From Lachnospiraceae bacterium (GTDB lineage: Bacteria; Bacillota; Clostridia; Lachnospirales; Lachnospiraceae), in the NCBI GenBank assembly GCA_021770245.1, contig JAETRI010000047.1, positions 1 to 49,796 of the forward strand: DNA of 49,796 bases, given 5' to 3'. The notes beneath the pieces are model-generated. The model did not search any database and was not told where the DNA came from. It worked only from the letters and a program-made list of their open reading frames with translations. The position numbers and the translations under genes are program-made. Of the stretch, positions 42,176-49,796 are shown piece by piece. Within the stretch, counting starts at the first letter, position 1. Each line of letters opens with the position of its first letter.

Positions 42176-42206
42176 ATTAACCCCTTTCATGCCCGCCTTC
42201 GGCGGC
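42176..42206 (-). repeat. Hairpin plus Shine-Dalgarno cassette before gatA
   Basis: On the minus strand CCGCC-GAA-GGCGG (42193-42205) is followed by GCATGAAAGGGGTTAAT and ATG. The last part is identical in front of glnA (49302-49318), although the genes are unrelated and 7 kb apart. Confidence 0.75.
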
Positions 42207-42214
42207 TCTTCGCG

Positions 42215-42508
42215 TCATTCCACGGTCTTCGGTACCCGGAACATCCCGTCCTTTACACCCGGGGCATTGGACAGGATCGCATCCCTCTCGTCCCCGTTGG
42301 TAACCACATCCTCCCGGAATACGTTCGTGTAGGGAAAAATATGGGACATGGGTTCCACCCCGTCGGTATCCAGTTCGTTTAGTTTATCGATATAATCCAG
42401 CATACGGCCCATGTCGGTTTTGGCCTGCTCCTTCTCCTCTTCGGACAATTCCAGTTTGGCCAGGATACTCACGTATTCGATCGTCTCGTCTGTGATGATG
42501 TTCGCCAT
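42215..42508 (-). CDS. gatC: Asp-tRNA(Asn)/Glu-tRNA(Gln) amidotransferase subunit C
   Basis: Small subunit that wraps around GatA and stabilises the GatAB complex. 97 residues, typical length. Pattern: [23 protein letters not shown] at the start, then [23 protein letters not shown] and the end [22 protein letters not shown]. It precedes gatA by 39 nt. The leader has a repeat block and GAAAGGATTGAT before the ATG. Confidence 0.95.
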   Translation of the reverse strand: MANIITDETIEYVSILAKLELSEEEKEQAKTDMGRMLDYIDKLNELDTDGVEPMSHIFPYTNVFREDVVTNGDERDAILSNAPGVKDGMFRVPKTVE

Positions 42509-42592
42509 ATCAATCCTTTCATGCCGCGTCCATTGCGGCTGCGCGATGTGAAATCGCGAATGTGATTTCTCATCTGTGATTCAATTTAAGCC
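42509..42592 (-). repeat. Repeat block before gatC
   Basis: Minus-strand hairpin GCCGC...GCGGC then GCATGAAAGGATTGAT and the ATG. The block, with GTGATTCAATTT at its other end, recurs at about 40608-40672 and, more diverged, before glnA (about 49318-49400). Confidence 0.7.
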
Positions 42593-42767
42593 GCTCCTTA
42601 GCTTTCTCAGCCTCAAGGTTCCAAACGGCTCGTAATCTCCCCGCGATTTGAGCCGTATCTTGGCTTTCTCAGCCTCAAGGTTCCAAACGGCTCGTAATCT
42701 CACCGCGATTTGAGCCGCGCCTCGGCTTTCGCAGCCTCAAGGTTCCAAACGGCTCAAATCGCGGGGG
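42582..42767. repeat. Three tandem 62-bp units including the 3' end of aspS
   Basis: Units at 42582-42643, 42644-42705 and 42706-42767 each contain CCTCAAGGTTCCAAACGGCT. The third holds the last codons and stop (42737) of aspS; the other two are copies downstream of the gene. Confidence 0.92.
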
Positions 42768-44068
42768 AACAGGGTGGTTTCGCGGACATTGTCGTCACCT
42801 GTAAGCTGCATGGTGAGGCGTTCCAGTCCGATTCCCAGGCCGCCGTGGGGCGGCATGCCGTGTTTGAAGGCCATCAGGTAGGCTTCCATCCCCTCCGTCG
42901 TCATGCCGCGTTTTGCAATCTTTTCAAGCAGCATGGGATAGTCGTGGATGCGTTGTCCCCCCGTGGTGATCTCCATCCCTTTAAAGAGGCAGTCAAAGCT
43001 TAAGGTGCAGGCAGGATCCTCCGGGTCATCCATGGCGTAGAAAGGGCGTTTCCTGCTGGGATAATGGGTGACGAATACGAAATCGGCTCCGTATTCCTCC
43101 TGAAAATATCTGCCGATCAGGCTTTCTTCCTCCGGCTCCAGGTCATAGGGATTTCTGATGGGGCGGTCATATTTCTCCGAAACCAGCCGTTTGGCTTCCT
43201 CGAATCTGACGGCCGGGATCCTGTCCGCGTCCGGCAGGGTGATGCCCATAAGATCCAGTTCCCTTCCGTACTCGGCCCGGAGCGTTGCCATCATACACTG
43301 CAATACCCCTGTCTCCATGGCCATCACCTCTTCAAACCCGTCGATATACCCCATCTCAAAATCCAGAGAAGTATATTCGTTCAGGTGCCGCCTGGTGTTA
43401 TGCTTCTCCGCACGGAATACAGGCGCGGTTTCAAATACCCGGTCGAAGACGCCCACCATCATCTGCTTGTAGAACTGCGGGCTCTGGGCCAATACGGCCG
43501 GCCGATGAAAATAATCCATTTTGAAAATATTCGCGCCGCCCTCCGCTCCCTTGGAACCGATCTTCGGCGTATGGATTTCCGTGAAACCCTGTTGTGTCAA
43601 AAACTGCCTAAAGCCCCTCACGATACCCTCCTGGATCCGGAACCTGGCCCGTTCCCTCACGTTCCTTAAGGAAATGGGGCGCAGATCCAGCCGGGTTTCC
43701 AGGCTGACGTTCATTTTCGACTTGGCAATCGGAATCGGCATGGGTTCCGCAGGCTCGGACAGGATCCTCACGCTCCTTAGTCTGATCTCGATCCCGCCCG
43801 GGGCCCGTTCGGAGAGGGCGACCACGCCTTCCGCCTCTATGGTGTCGGCTTCCTTCAAATCCTTCAGGGAAAAATCCGCTTCCTTCTCCTCATATACGCA
43901 TTGGAGCAGGCCGTCCCGTTTCCTCAGTACGAGAAAAGCAATGGTACCCATATCCCGGATGGTATGGACCGCCCCATTGACCACGACCGTCCTTCCCTCC
44001 ATCCCTGTCTGCATCAGCTCGGTGATTTCCAATGTTTTCTTTTGAAGTACTCCTGTTAAAAATTCCAT
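42737..44068 (-). CDS. aspS: Aspartyl-tRNA synthetase, archaeal type (probably non-discriminating)
   Basis: Class II synthetase of 443 residues. It has the OB-fold anticodon domain (about 20-110) and the catalytic core with FTEIHTPKI (motif 1), VFRAEKHNTRRHLNEYTSLDFEMG (motif 2, in part) and GLGIGLERL (motif 3). It lacks the large insertion of the usual bacterial AspRS of about 590 residues, so it is the AspS2 type. Such enzymes often charge tRNA-Asn with Asp as well, which GatCAB then amidates; the gatCAB genes directly downstream support that. ATG 44068 has AAGGAG upstream. A T-box precedes the gene. Confidence 0.93.
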   Translation of the reverse strand: MEFLTGVLQKKTLEITELMQTGMEGRTVVVNGAVHTIRDMGTIAFLVLRKRDGLLQCVYEEKEADFSLKDLKEADTIEAEGVVALSERAPGGIEIRLRSVRILSEPAEPMPIPIAKSKMNVSLETRLDLRPISLRNVRERARFRIQEGIVRGFRQFLTQQGFTEIHTPKIGSKGAEGGANIFKMDYFHRPAVLAQSPQFYKQMMVGVFDRVFETAPVFRAEKHNTRRHLNEYTSLDFEMGYIDGFEEVMAMETGVLQCMMATLRAEYGRELDLMGITLPDADRIPAVRFEEAKRLVSEKYDRPIRNPYDLEPEEESLIGRYFQEEYGADFVFVTHYPSRKRPFYAMDDPEDPACTLSFDCLFKGMEITTGGQRIHDYPMLLEKIAKRGMTTEGMEAYLMAFKHGMPPHGGLGIGLERLTMQLTGDDNVRETTLFPRDLSRLEP

Positions 44069-44424
44069 GGCTTTGGTCTCCTTTTTTTGAATGGCTGCAG
44101 CGGCCCGGCCGGGCCATTGCAAATGCTTTCCATTTCCCCTGCGGGGCGAATCTTTGATTGTTCCAAACCGGGGCAGGAGGGATTCTTCCCCGGCCTGCCC
44201 TGCGGGTTCGCGCTGCGTCCCTGCCGAAATCTCTTCTGCATTTTGGCAGAGGATAAACGCGCCTCACGCCCGAACTGTCCTGAAAATCGGGCAGGGGAGA
44301 CTTTTCCCTTGCTCGCCGCACGACCCGTGTGCCACTTCAGTGGCATACTTCCTCAGCACGGGCCTATGCAATCGAGTAGGGCGCGTGCTACCTTGGCAGC
44401 AAACTTCCTCACGCGCCCTTGCGC
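44069..44424 (-). other. Long leader between the T-box terminator and aspS, with paired hairpins
   Basis: About 356 nt without a gene. On the minus strand two similar hairpins at about 44379-44419 and 44327-44368 have an outer GC-rich stem, a 5' bulge GAGGAAGT followed by A or T, and an inner stem. Further on are GGGCAGG/CCTGCCC-type inverted repeats (about 44170-44225) and GGCCCGGCCGGGCC near 44104. Confidence 0.5.
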
Positions 44425-44765
44425 ATTAAAAAATCCCGGAGTGCTTTCGCACTCCGGGACGGATCAATCATAAATCCGCGGTACCACCCGCATTGACAAG
44501 ACGGCACTTCCACCAAAATGCTTCTTCGCCTTATCCACTCACGGGAACCGTCCTCATACCGCCTGCCCTTTGCAAGGCGGTCTCCGGCCGTTCCCTCCAC
44601 TTAACGCGTGTTCACGTACTGCCCTACGCTCCGGCCTCCGGCCGGACTTTCAGGCAATCGGCTCCCGGGTGTTCCCATAACCAGCTTTCACAAGCAGCGC
44701 TCTCAGTCGGTGACGCCGCATTCCTGTCGTTTCCCCTGATCAGAGTCCCGTTCCATGCCTTTTTC
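44425..44765 (-). promoter_or_regulatory. T-box leader controlling aspS-gatCAB
   Basis: The antiterminator consensus GGGTGGTACCGCGGA is present on the minus strand (44475-44494). It is followed by a terminator with stem TCCCGGAGTGC/GCACTCCGGGA (44434-44459) and a T-run. Stem I shows AGAG and TGTGAAAGC. Its specifier region contains GGGAACACCCGGG, in which GAAC (44671-44674) offers AAC (Asn) and overlapping GAA (Glu). Uncharged tRNA would stabilise the antiterminator and turn on the operon. A dual-codon T-box of this kind is known for the C. acetobutylicum transamidation operon. Confidence 0.88.
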
Positions 44766-44860
44766 AAATTTGTTTCACATCTTAGCACAGAAACTTTTGA
44801 AAAGCAAGTATTTTTTTCCTTTGCAAATGGGGTTGCAAATGGGGTTAAGTATCAGTTCAA

Positions 44861-45122
44861 CCACCCCGCAGGCTCCCGGACGCCGGGATGCACAGGGAAG
44901 GATCCTGCCGGAAGCCATCTGCCGCTTTGATGCTGATTCTTAAGCCGATGGGAGCGGCTTCCTTGCGAATGCGGCGTTGTCCGACGAGCATAGCGAGGAG
45001 TTTAGCCGCATTCGCAAGGTCCGAAGCCGGGAGCAGCGGCTTTAGAAGCAGCCCAAAGCGGCAGCGGGGTTCCGGCAGGATCCTTCCCTGTGCGTCCCGG
45101 CGTCCGGGAACCTGCGGGGTGG
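44861..45122. repeat. Large palindromic element, copy A2 (complete)
   Basis: 262 bp between dapL and the T-box. Ends CCACCCCGCAGG and CCTGCGGGGTGG pair, and the pairing continues through about 50 bp with few mismatches. Inner arms are CTTGCGAATGCGGC/GCCGCATTCGCAAG around a 29-base core loop, with side hairpins. Against A1 the arm position GGGG/CCCC has become GGGA/TCCC, a compensatory change. Confidence 0.9.
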
Positions 45123-45148
45123 CTGTTACGGGGTTAACCCGGATACGG

Positions 45149-46363
45149 TCAGATACCCTTGATCCGATCCACCGCCTCCACCGTGTTTTCATAGGTTCCA
45201 AACGCGGTCAGGCGGAAATAGCCTTCCCCGCTGGGGCCGAAACCGGAGCCGGGCGTTCCGACCACATTAGCCCGCTCCAACAGGAAGTCAAAAAAATCCC
45301 AGCTCGTCATCCCGCCCGGGACCTTCATCCAGATATAGGGAGAGTTGATTCCCCCCGATGCCTCATATCCGGCATCCTTCAGGCCGTTTCGGATCACATC
45401 TGCATTTTTCATATAATGCTCCACCATCCCGCGGACCTGCTCCTGTCCGCATGAGGTGTATACCGCTTCGCCGGCCCGCTGAACGATATAGGGCGCGCCG
45501 TTATATTTCGTCCCATGGCGTCTGGCCCAGAGCGCATGGAGGGATATTCCGCCGGCCTTCAACTCCTTGGGCACCACCGTATAGCCGAGTCGCAGCCCGG
45601 TAAAGCCCGCGTTTTTGGAAAAGGAGCGCAGTTCAATGGCGCATGTCCGGGCTCCCTCGCATTCGTAGACGCTGTGGGGGATATCCTTTTCGGAAATGTA
45701 AGCCTCATAGGCTGCGTCAAAGAGGATCACAGCCCCTTCCGTATTGGCATAATCCACCCATCGCTGCAGCTGCTCCTTTGTCACCGCACAGCCGGTGGGA
45801 TTGTTGGGAAAGCACAGATAGATCAGATCGGGCCTCCCTTTTGGCAGTTCCGGCACGAAGCCGTTTTCCGCCGTACAGGGCATATAGATGACGTTACTCC
45901 ACTTCTGCAGCTTTTCGTCATAATCCCCGCACCGTCCGGCCATCACATTGGAATCTATATACACCGGGTATACGGGATCGCAGACCGCGATCCGGTTATC
46001 CGGGCCGAAAATTTCCTGGATATTGGCGGAATCCGACTTTGCCCCGTCCGATATGAAAATCTCGTCCGCAGCGATCCCGCATCCTCTCGCGGCGAAATCC
46101 TTCTCGGCGATGGCATTCCGCAGAAAATCATAACCCAGATCCGGCGCATAGCCCCGGAAGGATACGGCATCCCCCATTTCGTCCACGGCCTTATGCAACG
46201 CTTCCACCACTACGGGAGGGAGGGGCAAAGTGACGTCCCCGATCCCCAGGCGGATGATTTTCCGGCCGGGATTGGCGGCCGCATAGGCGTTCACCTTTTT
46301 CCCTATGGTTGAAAAAAGATAGCTCCCGGGCAGTTTCAGATAGTTATCATTTATTTTAAACAT
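45149..46363 (-). CDS. dapL: LL-diaminopimelate aminotransferase
   Basis: PLP enzyme that makes LL-diaminopimelate from tetrahydrodipicolinate in one step, for lysine and peptidoglycan. 404 residues, usual length. Signature stretches: [11 protein letters not shown] at the start, [31 protein letters not shown], and the PLP Lys in [16 protein letters not shown]. It follows dapF by about 60 nt on the same strand, which then makes meso-diaminopimelate. The start has CAGGAG upstream in a hairpin cassette. Confidence 0.97.
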   Translation of the reverse strand: MFKINDNYLKLPGSYLFSTIGKKVNAYAAANPGRKIIRLGIGDVTLPLPPVVVEALHKAVDEMGDAVSFRGYAPDLGYDFLRNAIAEKDFAARGCGIAADEIFISDGAKSDSANIQEIFGPDNRIAVCDPVYPVYIDSNVMAGRCGDYDEKLQKWSNVIYMPCTAENGFVPELPKGRPDLIYLCFPNNPTGCAVTKEQLQRWVDYANTEGAVILFDAAYEAYISEKDIPHSVYECEGARTCAIELRSFSKNAGFTGLRLGYTVVPKELKAGGISLHALWARRHGTKYNGAPYIVQRAGEAVYTSCGQEQVRGMVEHYMKNADVIRNGLKDAGYEASGGINSPYIWMKVPGGMTSWDFFDFLLERANVVGTPGSGFGPSGEGYFRLTAFGTYENTVEAVDRIKGI

Positions 46364-46393
46364 GTCCCGCTCCTGTCTGTGCGCTTTAGCACG
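46364..46393 (-). repeat. Hairpin plus Shine-Dalgarno cassette before dapL
   Basis: On the minus strand GTGC-TAAA-GCGCAC is followed by AGACAGGAGCGGGAC and the dapL ATG. It is the same arrangement as before larC and mocR with another stem sequence. Confidence 0.7.
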
Positions 46394-46422
46394 CGTAGTA
46401 TAAAGAAATTTCCGAACCGCTT

Positions 46423-47289
46423 TTATGCGGGCAGCCGGGGATATTCCACCGTGCCTTCAAACACGGTTTCCGCCGGGCCGGTCATAAAAATTTCGCCGGT
46501 TTCTTCCTTCCATTCGATTTCCAGTTCCCCTCCCAGCACCTGCACCACGGCCCTCCGCTCCGTCAGGCCGTTGCGCACACAGGCGGCGAGAGTGGCACAG
46601 CACCCGGTCCCGCAGGCCAGAGTCTCCCCGCTTCCCCGCTCCCAAACGCGCATTTCTATTCTGTGACGGTCGATCACCCGGGCGAATTCCGTGTTCACAC
46701 GCTCGGGAAACCTTTCGTGGTTTTCAAACAGCGGGCCGATTTTGGCAAGATCCAGCCCCGCCACATCCTCCACAAACACCACCGCATGGGGATTTCCCAT
46801 GGAAACGCAGGTCATCAGCCAGGTCTTTCCCGCCGCCTCAATGGGCTGCGCGACCGCTTCCTTCCCCTCGCACACCACCGGGATCCGGGCCGGATCGAAT
46901 ACGGGCACGCCCATGTTGACGCACACCCGTTCCACCCTTTGGTCCTTTACCGACAGCTCCAGGGTCTTGACCTGCCCGCCGCTGAGGATACGGATCCGGG
47001 CGGAATCCGTCAGGCCGTAATCATAGACGTACTTAGCTACACACCGGATCCCGTTCCCGCACATCTGGGCCCGGCTTCCGTCCGCATTATACATCTCCAT
47101 TTCAAAATCCGCCCGCTCCCGATCCGCCGGATTGATGAAAATGACCCCGTCTCCGCCGATACCGAAATGACGGTCGCTCATCCGACGGACGAATTCCGGC
47201 TTCTCCTCCGACGGGATTTTCTCCGTAAACCCGTTTATATAGACGTAATCGTTTCCGCATCCATGCATTTTCACAAAATGTATCAACAT
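46423..47289 (-). CDS. dapF: Diaminopimelate epimerase
   Basis: Converts LL- to meso-diaminopimelate. 288 residues. The two catalytic Cys lie in MCGNGIRC (about 78) and ACGTGCCA (about 226); the start [12 protein letters not shown] is typical. CAGGAGAA precedes the ATG. It sits between the ANTAR regulator and dapL, all on the minus strand. An operon is likely, joining nitrogen and diaminopimelate metabolism. Confidence 0.97.
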   Translation of the reverse strand: MLIHFVKMHGCGNDYVYINGFTEKIPSEEKPEFVRRMSDRHFGIGGDGVIFINPADRERADFEMEMYNADGSRAQMCGNGIRCVAKYVYDYGLTDSARIRILSGGQVKTLELSVKDQRVERVCVNMGVPVFDPARIPVVCEGKEAVAQPIEAAGKTWLMTCVSMGNPHAVVFVEDVAGLDLAKIGPLFENHERFPERVNTEFARVIDRHRIEMRVWERGSGETLACGTGCCATLAACVRNGLTERRAVVQVLGGELEIEWKEETGEIFMTGPAETVFEGTVEYPRLPA

Positions 47290-47323
47290 GCCGTTCTCCT
47301 GTCCGAAAATTTCACCGGGATTC

Positions 47324-47872
47324 TCAATATCCCATGATCGTTAAAACCATCCTGGCCGTCTCCGCCATATTCGTTCCGCTGTCCATGCTGCACTTCTGTA
47401 TGTATCTGTGCGCTTCCGCCTCGGTCATATGGTTTCTTTCCATCAGAAGCTCTTTTGCTTCCTTAATCAGGCGCTCTTCCTGGGGTCTGCGCTCCCTGGG
47501 CATCTGCCTGCGCCTGCGTCTGCACTGCTCCACCTCCTGGCAGAGCATTCCCACCGTGCTGACCAGTTCGTGAACCTTCATCGGCATGGACAGGCACACG
47601 ACTCCTTCCCTGTCCTTTTCGCCCAGATACTGGGGTGCGGCCAGAAGCAGCATCCGCATCCCCTCCGGCAGGCAGTCGAACAGTTCCCCCCAGAGCATGT
47701 CAGTCAGCCGGTGGCCGCAGACGACGATGCCGTCCGTATAATCCTCGGCCAGCCCGATCACCTGCGCGCCGGTGGTACAGGCGGCCGTCACGGAAAAGCC
47801 GCTGCGTACCAGGATATTTTTTATGTTTCTGGCATTCTCTGTCCCGGGAAAGGCCACAATGATATTTGTCAC
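47324..47872 (-). CDS. ANTAR-domain antitermination regulator
   Basis: A 182-residue RNA-binding regulator. Residues 1-115 form a receiver-like domain without the usual phospho-acceptor set (IIVAFPGTENARNIKNILVRSGF, GIVVCGHRL). A basic helix RRRRRQMPRERR then leads to the C-terminal ANTAR helices (RLIKEAKELLMERNHMTEAEAHRYIQKCSMDSG). ANTAR proteins bind paired RNA hairpins and prevent termination of nitrogen genes. The start is GTG at 47872 with GAGGAGGT upstream, since the adjoining ATG runs straight into a stop. It lies directly after glnA, its probable target. Confidence 0.88.
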   Translation of the reverse strand: MTNIIVAFPGTENARNIKNILVRSGFSVTAACTTGAQVIGLAEDYTDGIVVCGHRLTDMLWGELFDCLPEGMRMLLLAAPQYLGEKDREGVVCLSMPMKVHELVSTVGMLCQEVEQCRRRRRQMPRERRPQEERLIKEAKELLMERNHMTEAEAHRYIQKCSMDSGTNMAETARMVLTIMGY

Positions 47873-47969
47873 ATGCCTACCTCCTCATGCCAACGTGCCG
47901 CCGTTCCTTCACCGGCTCCTCCGACCGTCAAAACGGATGGATAAAGCAGGGCCGCAGCGCAGTCCGGAA

Positions 47970-49301
47970 TTAAAAACGATACAAATATTCGTTGATTTCC
48001 CAATCCGTTATCTGCGCGACGTATCTGTTCCATTCTTCCTTTTTGGCATCGATGTACCGGTTTGCCACATGCTCTCCCAGCGCTTCCCGGATCAGGTCGT
48101 CTTGCTCCAGCTGTACAACCGCCTCCATCAGGCTCCCGGGAAGACGTTGAATGCCCAGAAGATTCCTCTCCTCCTCGTTCATGGCAGAGATATTGCAATC
48201 CACGCTCTTGGGCGGTTCCGTCCGGTTTTCGATGCCGTCCAGCCCTGCCTGCAGGCATACGGCCAGCGCCAGATAGGGGTTGGCCGCGGGATCCGGGCTG
48301 CGCAGCTCGATCCTGGTTTCCTCCCCCCTGGACGAGGGGATCCGGATCAGCGGGCTCCTGCTGGATGCGCTCCAGGCAACGTACGCCGGCGCTTCGTATC
48401 CGGGGATGAGTCTCTTATAGGAGTTGACCAGCGGATTGGTGATCGCCGTAATCGCCTTGATATGCTTCAGAAGCCCTCCGATAAAATAGTAGGCTTCCCT
48501 GCTCAGACCCCGTTCATCCGACGGATCGCAGAAAATATTTTTTCCGTCCCGGCACAGCGACATATTCACATGCATGCCCGAACCGTTCACCCCTGCCCGG
48601 GGCTTCGGCATGAAGGTGGCATGCAGCCCGTGCCGTTTGGCTATGGCCTTCACGGTCATTTTAAAGGTCACGATATCGTCCGCAGCCTTTAACGCTTCCG
48701 CATATTCAAAATCAATCTCGTGCTGGGCCGGAGCCGTCTCATGATGGGAAGATTCCACCACAAATCCCATCTCCTCCAGGGTCAGTACCATGTCGCGGCG
48801 GGCATTTTCCCCCAGATCCAGCGGTGCCACATCCAGATATCCCGCCTGTTCATGGCTGACGGTGGTGGGCATGGCGTTTTCGTCCAGATGAAACAGGAAA
48901 AATTCACATTCCGGCCCCACCTGGAAGGTATAACCCATCTCTTCCGCCTTCCTCAGGATACGTTTCAGGATGTATCTGGAATCTCCCCGGAAGGGCTCCC
49001 CATTCGGCCGGTATACGTCGCAGATCAGCCGGGCCACCTTTCCCTGCTGGGGCCTCCAGGGGAAGATCTCCATGGTATCCAAATCCGGATATAAATAAAG
49101 GTCCGCTTCCTCAATCCCCGCAAACCCTTCTATGGACGAGCCGTCAAAGGAGCATCGATTCTCCAGCGCCTTTTCCAGCTGGCTCGCGGTTATGGCCCTG
49201 TTCTTCAGATTTCCGAACATATCCGTAAACTGCAGACGGATGAATTCCACATCCTCCTCCTTGACCAGTCTCAGAATATCTTCTTTGCTATAAGCTCTCA
49301 T
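47970..49301 (-). CDS. glnA: Glutamine synthetase type I
   Basis: Makes glutamine from glutamate, ammonia and ATP. 443 residues, the GlnA size of Firmicutes, without the GlnN extension. Motifs: FTDMFGNLKN, DGSSIEGF, GPECEFFLF with metal-binding Glu, NGSGMHVNMSL, PGYEAPAYVAWSASSRSPLIRIP and RIELRSPDPAANPY. The adenylylation Tyr region of GSI-beta is not evident. ATG 49301 with AAAGGGG upstream; the open frame to 49358 is repeat. It is followed by an ANTAR regulator gene after 97 nt. Confidence 0.97.
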   Translation of the reverse strand: MRAYSKEDILRLVKEEDVEFIRLQFTDMFGNLKNRAITASQLEKALENRCSFDGSSIEGFAGIEEADLYLYPDLDTMEIFPWRPQQGKVARLICDVYRPNGEPFRGDSRYILKRILRKAEEMGYTFQVGPECEFFLFHLDENAMPTTVSHEQAGYLDVAPLDLGENARRDMVLTLEEMGFVVESSHHETAPAQHEIDFEYAEALKAADDIVTFKMTVKAIAKRHGLHATFMPKPRAGVNGSGMHVNMSLCRDGKNIFCDPSDERGLSREAYYFIGGLLKHIKAITAITNPLVNSYKRLIPGYEAPAYVAWSASSRSPLIRIPSSRGEETRIELRSPDPAANPYLALAVCLQAGLDGIENRTEPPKSVDCNISAMNEEERNLLGIQRLPGSLMEAVVQLEQDDLIREALGEHVANRYIDAKKEEWNRYVAQITDWEINEYLYRF

Positions 49302-49632
49302 ATTAACCCCTTTCATGCCGCGCCCTTTGCGGCACCGCAACATGAATCTTCGATTCATGTCTGAGAAATCGCGTATGCGGTTTCACGTCTGTGATTCCAT
49401 TTGGGCCGCTTGCGGCACAAATGCCGGTTGAAAAAAGGCCATCAGGTCTTTTTTCAACCTACCATTCCTTTCCGAAACGTCTCTGCGCCGCCACGGACGC
49501 ATTCACACGAATGAAAACCGGCCGTACTGCTTTCTCCCACCGGATGTCTTCCCTCCGGCGCAGGCCGTTTAAACGGTATGCAGGAAAAAAGGCGCTCTTA
49601 CCTCCGGTAAGAACACCCTTGTTCCGGTTCCT
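49302..49632 (-). other. glnA leader with hairpin repeats
   Basis: About 330 nt between the glnA promoter and ATG. On the minus strand in order: GTTCTTACC-GGA-GGTAAGAGC (about 49596-49615), GCCGGAGGGAAGACATCCGG, a hairpin with arms GGTTGAAAAAAG/CTTTTTTCAACC-like (49426-49459), a repeat block like that before gatC, and GCATGAAAGGGGTTAAT before the ATG. ANTAR target hairpins could be among these, but the expected loop pattern was not confirmed. Confidence 0.5.
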
Positions 49633-49662
49633 ATACTAACAGGTCTTGGCAGACTTTGTCAA
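49633..49662 (-). promoter_or_regulatory. glnA promoter
   Basis: On the minus strand -35 TTGACA (49657-49662), 18-bp spacer, -10 TAGTAT (49633-49638). Confidence 0.6.
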
Positions 49663-49796
49663 CAGGTTTCCGCATCCGGACCAGGACAAACGCATGAATG
49701 TGTTCCTCAACTAAATTCTTGTATCTGATTAAAAAATTACAACTCCATTATTAGTTTCAGATGCTTTTCCGGATTCGTACCGATTGCATAACGTTT
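49663..49796. other. Right edge of the window, AT-rich, with a GGACAAACGCATGAA fragment
   Basis: CCAGGACAAACGCATGAATG at 49680-49699 is one arm of the GGACAAACG hairpin family without its partner. The last 90 bases are AT-rich and carry no gene that can be judged. Confidence 0.45.

Noticed and set aside
42582-42767. Three regular repeats as a small CRISPR array
   Set aside because: The units are contiguous 62-bp copies including the aspS stop codon, without unique spacers or cas genes nearby.
44657-44659. GAT (Asp) as the T-box specifier
   Set aside because: It lies beyond the stem I segment CCCGGGAGCC, while GAAC at 44671-44674 is in the position typical for the specifier and fits the Asn transamidation operon. 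Not settled without a structural model.
49302-49632. Glutamine riboswitch in the glnA leader
   Set aside because: The hairpins present are members of the window's own repeat families and the known glutamine aptamer consensus was not seen.

Overview
The window looks like a chromosome segment of a clostridial Firmicute, most likely a Lachnospiraceae member. This rests on gene content rather than a marker gene: an archaeal-type IMP cyclohydrolase next to a stand-alone AICAR transformylase, a short archaeal-type aspartyl-tRNA synthetase under a T-box in front of gatCAB, dapL for lysine and cell-wall synthesis, an ANTAR regulator after glnA, and several lineage-typical DUF proteins. GC is moderately high. 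No rRNA, tRNA, CRISPR array, transposase or phage gene was seen.

Layout. 1-2.1 kb: one end of a large palindromic repeat, then a GH13 glucosidase. 2.1-3.4 kb: a membrane-anchored PPIase-like protein. 3.6-12.5 kb (minus strand): a nickel-type ABC transporter (binding lipoprotein, permease, a permease-ATPase fusion, second ATPase) followed by larB, larC and larE, which make the nickel-pincer cofactor; no larA is present. A LacI-type regulator lies upstream, and LacI-type half-palindromes overlap the transporter promoter. 14.4-17.7 kb: a MocR regulator and glnS. 18-20.6 kb (plus): a DUF975 membrane protein, a degenerate M23 protein and a bactofilin. 20.7-22.7 kb: the split last two steps of purine synthesis. 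23.3-26.2 kb (plus): WYL regulator, RidA protein, multi-membrane GT-C-like protein. 26.4-28.4 kb: a broken GH125 mannosidase and a GT51 transglycosylase. 28.8-34.5 kb: a response regulator, kinase, ABC ATPase and FtsX permease operon interrupted by an acquired DinJ/YafQ toxin-antitoxin module. 34.8-38.8 kb: histidine phosphatase, guaB and two membrane proteins. 38.9-44.8 kb: T-box, aspS, gatC, gatA, gatB, the indirect Asn-tRNA pathway. 45.1-49.7 kb: glnA, ANTAR regulator, dapF, dapL.

The most unusual aspect is between the genes. Short hairpin repeats of several families sit immediately 5' of start codons and carry the Shine-Dalgarno sequence at their 3' edge. One family of three 89-bp elements ends exactly 6 nt before an ATG in every copy and shows compensatory base changes; one copy has joined two ABC-transporter genes into one reading frame. 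A separate family of smaller hairpins (variable stem, near-constant loop, then AGANGGGAG) precedes at least ten genes. A 262-bp element that can fold into a branched, cloverleaf-like structure occurs twice, plus a truncated end. Very long perfect inverted repeats (24-41 bp arms) and tandem duplications of gene 3' ends complete the picture. I recognise none of these repeats as named families.
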